From Halovenus sp. (lineage in GTDB: Archaea > Halobacteriota > Halobacteria > Halobacteriales > Haloarculaceae), in assembly GCA_028274925.1 (NCBI GenBank), contig JAQCNR010000306.1:1-9376 (forward strand): a stretch of 9,376 nt of DNA, read 5' to 3'. A model generated the notes under the pieces. It was not told the origin of the DNA and did not search any database. It saw only the letters and a program-made list of their open reading frames with translations. This document shows positions 1-5,217 of the stretch, piece by piece. How positions within the stretch are numbered: position 1 is the stretch's first letter; each line of letters begins with the position of its first letter. The translations under genes and the position numbers were made by a program.

Positions 1-509
1 CGCTGTCCTCGCGTATTCGACCCTGCCCGAGCGTAGAAATCGCCCGTATAGAGCAGACGCGTCTCGCCGTCGTCAACGAGAACGTGCGCACTCCCGGGGA
101 TGTGGCCGGCGTTGAAGAAGGTAATTTCGTGGCCGGCGGCCTCGAAGGACTCGCGATAGCCGTGGGTTTCCGAGACCTGCGTGAGTCGTCGGACGTGGGT
201 CTCGGTGAACGGGCACTGTGGCGTGTTGCCGTGGAGTTTCAGCGTGTCCTCGGCCAGTCGAAGCGCGAGCGCTCTCGTTGGTGGTGTCCAGTGGACCGGC
301 GGCCGGTTCGACCCGCGCAACAACGCGGGGACCGCTCCCGAGTGGTCGAGGTGGCCGTGGCTGACAACGACCGCGTCTGGTTCCGGGTCGCCCAGCGGAT
401 ACTGCGGCGGGTTGTCGGTCTTGATGCCGTAATCCAGCAGCAAGGAGTCGTTGACTAGCAGGGCACTCCGGCCAACCTCTCCAGCGCCGCCCAGAAACTC
501 GACATCCAT
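1..509 (-). CDS. MBL-fold nuclease of the beta-CASP/CPSF-like group, 3' part outside window
   Basis: Partial gene; only the first 169 codons lie in the window, with no in-frame stop. The N-terminus reads MDVEFLGGAGEVGRSALLV, typical of RNA-processing metallo-beta-lactamase proteins. The zinc motif HGHLDH is at residues 51-56, a motif-3 histidine lies in GHIPGSAH (H136), and the motif-4 aspartate is in TGDF (D158). This layout matches archaeal enzymes annotated as mRNA 3'-end processing factor or RNase J/CPSF-like nucleases, expected to cut or trim RNA in the cytoplasm with two zinc ions. The beta-CASP domain that would confirm this is beyond the edge, so another MBL hydrolase remains possible. 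The ATG follows the upstream epimerase stop by two bases (TGA-CG-ATG) with no Shine-Dalgarno, so the two genes are probably cotranscribed and translationally coupled. Confidence 0.85.
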   Translation of the reverse strand, partial: MDVEFLGGAGEVGRSALLVNDSLLLDYGIKTDNPPQYPLGDPEPDAVVVSHGHLDHSGAVPALLRGSNRPPVHWTPPTRALALRLAEDTLKLHGNTPQCPFTETHVRRLTQVSETHGYRESFEAAGHEITFFNAGHIPGSAHVLVDDGETRLLYTGDFYARAGSNTRGQ

Positions 510-511
510 CG

Positions 512-1498
512 TCAGGAGGCCAGTACGAGCGGTTCGTACCACTCCTTGTTCGCCTGATACCAGTCGACGAACTCCTCGACACCCTCGCGGATGGTGTGTG
601 TCGGTTCGTAGCCCAGTAGTTCGGTCGCCTTCTCGATGCCAGCGTGGGTGTGTTCGGCGTCGGCGTCGTGGCGCTCGGCGTACTCGAGTTCCAGTTCGGG
701 GGCGAGCATATCGCGAATCTCCTCGGCTAACACCTTGATTTCGATGTTGTCCGTGCTCCCGATGTTGAGTACCTCGCCGTCGGCGGTGTCCTGGTGCAGC
801 AGCGTCTTGTTTGCGGTCACGACATCCTCGATAAAAGTGAAATCCCGTGTCTGCGTTCCGTCGCCGTAGATGACGGGTGCCTTGCCGTTGAGACAGCGCG
901 AGACGAAATTCGAGATTGCCATATTTGGTCGCATTCGCGGGCCGTAGACGGTGAAATACCGCAGCGCGACGGTGTTGATATCGTAGACTTCGTTGTACGC
1001 ACAGACGTAGCGCTCGGCGGCCAACTTCGAGGCCCCGTAGGGACTCACCGGCGTCGTCGGGTGTTCTTCGTCGTAGGGCAGATATTTTGGCTTTCCGTAC
1101 ACCGACGACGACGACGCGTAGACAACCCGCTCGACGCCCGATTCTCGGGCGGCGTCGAGAATATTCAGCGTGCCGTCGACGTTGACCTCGTTGTACTTTC
1201 GTGGGTCTTCGACACTCGGTCGGACGCCGGCCTGTGCCGCCTGATGGTAGACCATCTCAGCGCCAGCGACGACTTCGGTGACTGTCTCCGCATCGCGAAC
1301 ATCGCCGTCGATGTACTCGTACGAGCCGTCGCCCTCTGTGGCTACCTCTTGACACCGCTCGATTGTGTGCTGTTTAATCCCAACGTCGTAGAATGGGTCG
1401 AGGTTGTCGAGCACGCGCACGTCGTGTCCGTCGGCAACGAACTGCTCGGCGAGATGGCCGCCGATAAAACCTGCACCGCCAGTGACGAGAATCTCCAT
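512..1498 (-). CDS. NAD-dependent epimerase/dehydratase (extended SDR, UDP-sugar 4-epimerase-like)
   Basis: A 328-residue extended short-chain dehydrogenase of normal family length. The Rossmann glycine motif is GGAGFIG at residues 7-13, with an acidic residue ending strand 2 (D31), which favours NAD. The catalytic serine cluster SSSS is at 129-132 and YxxxK is Y154/K158 (YGASK). The segments VALRYFTVYGPRMRP (177-191) and GDGTQTRDFTFIEDV (212-226) are typical of UDP-glucose or UDP-glucuronate 4-epimerases. It should interconvert nucleotide sugars for surface glycans or protein glycosylation in the cytoplasm. The exact sugar cannot be read from the sequence; a dehydratase or reductase of the same fold is a less likely alternative. 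It is the first gene of the minus-strand pair with the downstream nuclease. A TATA-like T-tract lies about 27 bases upstream of the ATG, consistent with a leaderless transcript. Confidence 0.9.
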   Translation of the reverse strand: MEILVTGGAGFIGGHLAEQFVADGHDVRVLDNLDPFYDVGIKQHTIERCQEVATEGDGSYEYIDGDVRDAETVTEVVAGAEMVYHQAAQAGVRPSVEDPRKYNEVNVDGTLNILDAARESGVERVVYASSSSVYGKPKYLPYDEEHPTTPVSPYGASKLAAERYVCAYNEVYDINTVALRYFTVYGPRMRPNMAISNFVSRCLNGKAPVIYGDGTQTRDFTFIEDVVTANKTLLHQDTADGEVLNIGSTDNIEIKVLAEEIRDMLAPELELEYAERHDADAEHTHAGIEKATELLGYEPTHTIREGVEEFVDWYQANKEWYEPLVLAS

Positions 1499-1521
1499 AT
1501 GCTATCCTTACCCGGGACGGA

Positions 1522-1528
1522 CAAAAAC
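1522..1528 (-). promoter_or_regulatory. Possible TATA box of the epimerase gene
   Basis: On the minus strand the sequence GTTTTTG is centred 27 bases upstream of the epimerase ATG, where a haloarchaeal TATA box sits for a leaderless mRNA. It is an imperfect TATA sequence, so the call rests mainly on position. Confidence 0.35.
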
Positions 1529-1587
1529 GCCGCGGGTCGGTTCGGGAGTAGTTGGCTTGGGACGACCGAGTTACTTTGTATCCGCAG

Positions 1588-1606
1588 ACAACCAGAAAGC
1601 CCCGGC
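1588..1606 (+). repeat. Left end repeat of the hairpin element (copy 1)
   Basis: ACAACCAGAAAGCCCCGGC occurs here and, identically and in the same orientation, at 9329-9347. Its inner 14 bases (1590-1603) are also present inverted at 1952-1965. It therefore serves both as the end of this element and as the signature of a dispersed repeat. Confidence 0.85.
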
Positions 1607-1627
1607 ACTCTCGACTCTCGGGTGGTT

Positions 1628-1878
1628 CGAAAGACGGCAGAGCCGTCTTTCGTTATCACGAGAGAGCGAAGCTCTCTCGAACGACCTCGTTGCGCGCGCT
1701 ACGCGTGCTTGTGATCTGAAAATTGCCAGCGGCGATTTTCATCATCCCGAAAGAGCGCCGCTCTTTCGGGCGACGTCGGCCGGATTCGCCGAGAGTGCCG
1801 CCGGGAGAGCAAAGCTCTCCCGAGCTCACGGCGCGCGAGGCGGTGACACCGCCTCGGCGGAACGGCGCGTAGCGCCGT
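1628..1878 (+). repeat. Array of consecutive short hairpins with three-base loops
   Basis: Stems read directly from the sequence, with loop in brackets: 1628-1652, 11 bp (AGA); 1659-1679, 9 bp (GAA); 1692-1708, 7 bp with one G.T pair (CTA); 1718-1740, 10 bp with one T.G pair (AGC); 1746-1770, 11 bp (GCC); 1802-1822, 9 bp (AAA); 1836-1856, 9 bp (GAC); 1862-1878, 7 bp (GTA). Smaller ones fill the gaps, such as 1680-1691 (AACG/CGTT) and 1777-1793 (TCGGC/GCCGA, seven-base loop). The longer stems have mostly purine 5' arms and pyrimidine 3' arms. Three share the core CGRRAGAGC / GCTCTYYCG and look like diverged copies of one unit. Confidence 0.85.
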
Positions 1879-1893
1879 GGAGCGCCGTGAACG

Positions 1894-1954
1894 CCCCTTT
1901 CAGTCCCACCCTGTTGCTGGTGTCACAGGCCACCGTGGGTGGGACTGAAAGGGG
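1894..1954 (+). repeat. Perfect 18-bp inverted repeat closing the hairpin element
   Basis: CCCCTTTCAGTCCCACCC (1894-1911) is exactly complementary to GGGTGGGACTGAAAGGGG (1937-1954). The 25-base loop contains a further GGTG/CACC pair (1919-1922 with 1931-1934). The 3' arm shares its last three bases with the element's right end repeat, so this hairpin and the end-to-end helix compete at 1952-1954. No T-run typical of an archaeal terminator follows immediately. Confidence 0.85.
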
Positions 1955-1969
1955 GCTTTCTGGTTCTGC
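1952..1969 (-). repeat. Right, inverted end of the hairpin element
   Basis: GGGGCTTTCTGGTT (1952-1965) is the exact reverse complement of 1590-1603. The following CTGC pairs with GCAG at 1584-1587 after a two-base bulge. Confidence 0.8.
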
Positions 1970-2017
1970 ATATCTCCTGTCTCGTACGTAACTGAGACTT
2001 CCCGAACTCACCCACAG

Positions 2018-2024
2018 GATTATG
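2018..2024 (+). promoter_or_regulatory. Possible TATA box for the carotenoid oxygenase (GTG start)
   Basis: GATTATG lies 25-31 bases upstream of the in-frame GTG at 2049, the standard spacing for a leaderless haloarchaeal transcript. It overlaps the more upstream ATG at 2022, which has no TATA-like sequence of its own at the right distance. The region therefore favours the GTG start. Confidence 0.35.
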
Positions 2025-3443
2025 CGCTCGCCAGCCCAACCGAACGCTGTGTCAGATAACGCCTTCATGCCGGGATTTCGCTCTCTCGAGAGGGAACTAC
2101 ACGAGTACAGCCTTCCTGTCGAGGGGTCGATACCGGCGTGGCTCTCCGGCACCCTCCTCCGGAACGGCCCCGGAAAGTTCGAGGGTGGGGACGCTCGCCT
2201 GCGACACTGGTTCGACGGCCTCGCGATGATTCGAAAATACGAGTTTGCCGACGGCGAGGTGCAGTACTCGAATCGGTTTCTCCGCTCGGAAGCGTACGCA
2301 GACGCGATGGCTGGCCAGCCGACTGGCCAGTTTGCGACCGACCGCAGTGGCGTCGGCAAACTGCTCGGCTGGCTCAAACGCCTCGGCCCGCCGGAGCCAA
2401 CCGACAACGCCAACGTCCACGTCGCCCGCCTCGATGGCGAGTACGTCGCCCAGACTGAGGTGCCTCGCTGGGTCCAGTTCAACGAGGACCTCGACGACAG
2501 CGGCCCGTTCGCCTTCGAAGATGACCTCGACATGGACATGATCACGGCTCATCTCGTTGCCGACCCGGACGGCGGCCACGTCGGCCACGGCCTCTCATTT
2601 GGCCGAACTCACGAGTACGTCTTCTTCGAGATACCGGACGAGAGCCGTCACCGCAAGGAAATCGCTTCGATTCCGACCGACTCACCCGCCTACATCCACA
2701 GCATCGGCGTCAGCGAGTCTCGACTGGTCCTCGTCGAAACACCGCTGCGAATCAACATTCTTCGTGCACTCTCGCCGTTCACCGAGGGCTTTTTCGAACT
2801 GCTGGACTGGGAGGACGACGCCGACACCCGATTCGTGGTCATCGACCGCGAGAGCGGCGAGACCGTTCTCGACCAGACTGTCGACCCGTTCTTTACATTT
2901 CACACCATCAACGCCTACGACGACGGCGAAGAGACGGTGCTGGATCTGGTTGCCTTCGACGACGCCACAATTGTCGACGCGCTTTCTCTGGAGACACTCG
3001 CAACCGACGGCTTCGACGCCGCACCGCCCGGCAGATTTGTGCGGTTCCGGCTCGGTCCCGACAACATCTCCCGGCGACGACTCTACGACGGCGGCCTCGA
3101 ACTCCCGACAGTACGGACAGACAGACAGACCAAGCCGTACCGCTACGTCTACGCACAGGCGACTGACCGCGAAGGTGCGAACGGCCTCGTCAAGATTGAC
3201 ACCGAGCGCGAGACTGCAACGGAGTTCTGGCAGCGTGACCTCTACGTCGAAGAACCGTGGATGGTGCCCCGGCCCGACGGCGACGCAGCCGACGACGGTG
3301 TTGTCCTTGCCCCGGCGCTCGATGTCGATACCGAGCGGTCTGTCTTGGTCGTTCTCGATGCGGCGACGCTTGCCGAACTGGCCCGCGCACCGGTCCCGCA
3401 TCACAATCCCTTCGGCTTCCACGGCCGCTTTTTCCCCGAGTAA
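2022..3443 (+). CDS. Carotenoid oxygenase family protein (RPE65/CCD superfamily)
   Basis: A non-heme iron oxygenase of the carotenoid-cleavage family, 473 residues, normal length. Such enzymes cleave a C=C bond of carotenoids, apocarotenoids or stilbenoids with O2. Family landmarks are in order: LSGTLLRNGPGKFE (41-54), HWFDGLAMI (62-70), and four expected iron-ligand histidines, H177 (AHLVADPDGG), H226 (IHSIGV), H294 (FTFHTINAYDDG) and H467 (HNPFGFHGRFFP). The second-shell glutamate region YVEEPWMVPR is at 408-417. All the iron-binding machinery looks intact. The substrate cannot be told; retinal-type cleavage is one option, but haloarchaea normally make retinal with the unrelated Brp/Blh. 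The start is uncertain: GTG at 2049 (residue 10, then SDNAF) fits a TATA box better than ATG 2022, and family similarity begins only near residue 18. The stop overlaps the next gene by one base. Confidence 0.88.
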   Translation: MRSPAQPNAVSDNAFMPGFRSLERELHEYSLPVEGSIPAWLSGTLLRNGPGKFEGGDARLRHWFDGLAMIRKYEFADGEVQYSNRFLRSEAYADAMAGQPTGQFATDRSGVGKLLGWLKRLGPPEPTDNANVHVARLDGEYVAQTEVPRWVQFNEDLDDSGPFAFEDDLDMDMITAHLVADPDGGHVGHGLSFGRTHEYVFFEIPDESRHRKEIASIPTDSPAYIHSIGVSESRLVLVETPLRINILRALSPFTEGFFELLDWEDDADTRFVVIDRESGETVLDQTVDPFFTFHTINAYDDGEETVLDLVAFDDATIVDALSLETLATDGFDAAPPGRFVRFRLGPDNISRRRLYDGGLELPTVRTDRQTKPYRYVYAQATDREGANGLVKIDTERETATEFWQRDLYVEEPWMVPRPDGDAADDGVVLAPALDVDTERSVLVVLDAATLAELARAPVPHHNPFGFHGRFFPE

Positions 3444-3622
3444 TGGACGCCGACAAACTCGCCGCTGGGACGCTGGTCTTTCTGTTTCTGGGCGGCTCAC
3501 TGCTCGCGACGCTGTGGGTACTCGACGAGTCGCTGGTGCCCGTTGCACTGCTCGTCTATCTGCTCGTCGCGGTGCTGTTGTTCGCTCGACTCCGCCGGGC
3601 AGCCTCGATATTCGAGGAGTGA
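3443..3622 (+). CDS. Small two-helix membrane protein, unknown function
   Basis: A 59-residue protein starting at the ATG that overlaps the oxygenase stop (TAATG), which implies translational coupling. I do not recognise a family. It has a short charged N-terminus (MDADK), hydrophobic helix 1 at about residues 7-26, a tight turn with D28 and E29, and helix 2 at about 30-49. A basic segment follows (ARLRRA, 48-53), then an acidic tail (FEE). The basic end suggests both termini face the cytoplasm. Its tie to the oxygenase suggests a membrane partner or docking subunit for a lipophilic substrate, but that is inference from position only. Starting the frame further upstream would run inside the oxygenase gene and is unlikely. 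Confidence 0.75.
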   Translation: MDADKLAAGTLVFLFLGGSLLATLWVLDESLVPVALLVYLLVAVLLFARLRRAASIFEE

Positions 3623-3647
3623 GCGCCGAAACGCCGAAACCCACAGT

Positions 3648-3661
3648 CCCCCTACAGGGGG
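3648..3661 (+). promoter_or_regulatory. GC hairpin abutting the ferredoxin start codon
   Basis: CCCCC-TACA-GGGGG forms a five-pair all-GC stem with a four-base loop and ends one base before the ATG at 3663. The G-run is too close to the ATG to act as a Shine-Dalgarno. On an mRNA it could hold back or tune initiation. Confidence 0.4.
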
Positions 3662-3662
3662 T

Positions 3663-3983
3663 ATGCCCACTGTCCGGTTCGAGGGAGCCGAAATCGAGTG
3701 CGAATCCGGTGCCACGCTGCGAGATGTGCTCCGCGAGGCTGACCTGCCGGTGTACAACGGTCGCGCCAGCCAGTTCAACTGTCGCGGACTCGGGAGCTGT
3801 GGCACCTGTGCCGTCGAAATTGACGGCGAGGTGAGTGAGCCGACGGCAATCGAACGCGTCCGACTGTCCGTCCCGCCCCACGACCCAGACAGCGGACTCC
3901 GGCTTGCCTGCCAGACCACTGTCGAGGGTGATATCACCGTCGAGAAACACGACGGGTTCTGGGGTCAGCATATCGAGAAGTGA
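3663..3983 (+). CDS. [2Fe-2S] ferredoxin
   Basis: A 106-residue single-domain ferredoxin with a beta-grasp fold. The cluster cysteines are C40, C46, C49 and C83 (C-x5-C-x2-C-x33-C) in FNCRGLGSCGTCAVEIDG and RLACQT. The x5 spacing and CRGxGxCGxC context differ from plant-type ferredoxins (x4). The large acidic insertion of the abundant haloarchaeal ferredoxin is absent, so this is a separate, probably dedicated electron carrier. The ATG at 3663 is chosen because the ferredoxin fold begins there (PTVRFEGAEIECESGATL); upstream codons in the same frame have no similarity and overlap the preceding gene. It lies 40 bases after the small membrane protein and 52 before the transporter, consistent with one operon. 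Carotenoid oxygenases do not normally need a reductant, so its partner is open. Confidence 0.9.
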   Translation: MPTVRFEGAEIECESGATLRDVLREADLPVYNGRASQFNCRGLGSCGTCAVEIDGEVSEPTAIERVRLSVPPHDPDSGLRLACQTTVEGDITVEKHDGFWGQHIEK

Positions 3984-4035
3984 GCAATCTCCGAAATCAC
4001 AACTGTGTTGAGCATCCTCTCCCGAGCGCCAGTCA

Positions 4036-5196
4036 ATGAGCGCTGGTGAGACGCGCGCGACGCTGTGGGTGCTGTTGGCCTCGGCGACGCTGACGGTGAT
4101 GGCCGGTGCGATTCTCGGCCCCGTCGTCCCGTCAATCCAGTCGAATCTCGGCGTCTCGGAGTCACTCGCCGGGCTGATTATCACAACGCACGGGGCACTA
4201 ATCGTTCTCGTCAGTCCAATCGCCGGTGCGATAATCGACCGCGTTGGCCCCCGCCGGCCCTACATCGTCGGCCTCTTGCTGTACGGCGTCGGGGGCGGTG
4301 CTGGCCTATTCATCGACTCTTTTCTCCCGCTGTTGCTCTCCCGGGCCGTCCTCGGTGTCGGCGTCGCGTTCATCTACACCGGGCTGACGGTGCTCATCTA
4401 CAGCATCTATCGGGGTCAGCGGATGGACCGGGCGCTGGGCTTGCGCTCCAGCGCGAACAGCCTCGGCGCGGTCGTCTGGCCGCTGTTGGGCGGGGCACTC
4501 GGCGCGCTCACCTGGCAGGCACCTTTTGGCGTCTACCTGCTCGCGGTCCCACTGGGCGTGCTTGCGGTCGTTACCATCCCTGAACCAGCCCGCAGTGACG
4601 ACAGCGATGATAGCGGCGGCGGCCTCGGAGCGGTCGTTGGGGTCGTCCGAAACCAACCGGGAATTCTCTCGGTCTATCTGCTGTACTTCGGCGCGAATGC
4701 GCTGCTGTACAGTATCGTCGTCTTCTACCCGCAGTTGCTGAACGGCCTTGGTATCACCTCCTCGGTCGGGATCAGTCTCTATCTCTCGGCGAACGGGCTG
4801 GCCGGGGGTATCACCGCGGCTGGCTACGACCGCCTGCTCGACCGGACGACCCGACTTCGCCTTGTCGGGACTGCGCTGCTTTTGTGGAGTCTCGGCTTCG
4901 CCAGCGCGACACTCGCAACGTCGGCGCTGACTGCAGTCCCCGCAGTTGTCGCTTTCGGACTGGGGCTTGGTGTTGTCTTTCCCTCCGCCTTCTCGTGGAT
5001 CGAGGCGCTCGCACCGGCGGACAAACAGGGTCAGTTCAGTTCTTATCTCGCCTCGGCTGGCTACACGGGGCAGTTCATCTCGCCGGTGGTCTTCGGCCCG
5101 TTGATTCCACACTTTGGCGTCCGCGGCGTTTTCGGTGCGGCAGCACTCGCGGCGCTGGCGGGGCTCGCTGGACTCCTCGTTGCGACGCGCAAATAA
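4036..5196 (+). CDS. Major facilitator superfamily transporter
   Basis: A 386-residue integral membrane protein with about 12 predicted helices, roughly at 9-31, 43-67, 75-95, 97-125, 138-160, 162-182, 210-232, 242-262, 275-296, 298-318, 333-356 and 362-383. The MFS signature motif A is in the loop after helix 2 (GAIIDRVGPRRP, 64-75), with its second-half counterpart at about 263-278 (GYDRLLDRTTRLRLVG). The central cytoplasmic loop (183-200) carries an acidic serine-rich run (RSDDSDDSGGG). It should be a secondary transporter driven by an ion gradient; length and shape fit efflux-type MFS members, but the substrate cannot be inferred. It is the last gene of the plus-strand cluster and converges on the thermosome gene with only 21 bases between stops. 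No clear Shine-Dalgarno precedes the ATG. Confidence 0.88.
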   Translation: MSAGETRATLWVLLASATLTVMAGAILGPVVPSIQSNLGVSESLAGLIITTHGALIVLVSPIAGAIIDRVGPRRPYIVGLLLYGVGGGAGLFIDSFLPLLLSRAVLGVGVAFIYTGLTVLIYSIYRGQRMDRALGLRSSANSLGAVVWPLLGGALGALTWQAPFGVYLLAVPLGVLAVVTIPEPARSDDSDDSGGGLGAVVGVVRNQPGILSVYLLYFGANALLYSIVVFYPQLLNGLGITSSVGISLYLSANGLAGGITAAGYDRLLDRTTRLRLVGTALLLWSLGFASATLATSALTAVPAVVAFGLGLGVVFPSAFSWIEALAPADKQGQFSSYLASAGYTGQFISPVVFGPLIPHFGVRGVFGAAALAALAGLAGLLVATRK

Positions 5197-5199
5197 AAG
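5191..5199 (-). terminator. T-rich stretch, possible terminator of the thermosome gene
   Basis: Past the thermosome stop, the minus strand reads CTTTTATTT, overlapping the last codons of the convergent transporter. Archaeal RNA polymerase terminates at such T-runs without a hairpin. The short convergent spacer otherwise holds nothing recognisable. Confidence 0.35.
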
Positions 5200-5217
5200 T
5201 TCAGTTCGGGTGCCGAG

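Larger units (their letters stand above)
1579..1973 (+). repeat. Composite hairpin element, possibly a structured RNA
   Basis: This fills most of the 523-base gap between the divergent epimerase and carotenoid-oxygenase genes. Its ends are complementary: AACCAGAAAGCCCC at 1590-1603 and GGGGCTTTCTGGTT at 1952-1965. The pairing extends outward as GCAG 1584-1587 / CTGC 1966-1969 and TAT 1579-1581 / ATA 1970-1972, with two-base bulges on the left arm only. Inside lie at least eight consecutive hairpins with three-base loops and a terminal 18-bp hairpin. No coding signal is credible: open frames across it are low-complexity and match nothing I recognise. The left end recurs at 9329. It could be a structured non-coding RNA, a REP-like repeat family or a non-autonomous mobile element. 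There is no transposase, and I see no target-site duplication in the flanks. Confidence 0.7.

Noticed and set aside
1624..1652. A tRNA T-arm (GGTTCGAAA)
   Set aside because: The bases resemble a T-loop, but the flanking five-base stem does not pair and no acceptor, D or anticodon arm fits. The bases belong to the first hairpin.
794..1714. A 306-codon plus-strand frame
   Set aside because: It is the antisense shadow of the epimerase and runs on into the hairpin element; no domain is visible.
1628..1954. A CRISPR array
   Set aside because: There is no constant repeat separated by unique spacers of uniform length. The units are hairpins with differing stems, and no cas gene is present.
1937..1965. 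A hairpin-plus-T-run terminator
   Set aside because: Only CTTTCT follows the 18-bp stem. Archaeal termination relies on T-runs, and no upstream plus-strand gene ends here.
1579..1973. A proven insertion sequence or MITE
   Set aside because: The ends are inverted and one recurs, but no transposase is present and the flanks show no target duplication, so mobility remains only a hypothesis.
1404..2545. Open frames across the hairpin element (1404-1991 plus; 1826-2545 minus)
   Set aside because: Their sequence simply reflects palindromic GC-rich DNA and parts of neighbouring genes. There is no promoter, ribosome site or family similarity.
2022..3443. A bacteriorhodopsin-linked retinal synthase
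   Set aside because: The protein belongs to the iron-dependent carotenoid oxygenase family, not the membrane Brp/Blh family, and no opsin gene is in the window. Retinal production is not supported.
2682..4184. A 500-codon open frame on the minus strand
   Set aside because: It runs antisense to the oxygenase, small membrane protein and ferredoxin, all with clear family motifs. Long antisense frames are common in high-GC DNA and its product has no recognisable motif.
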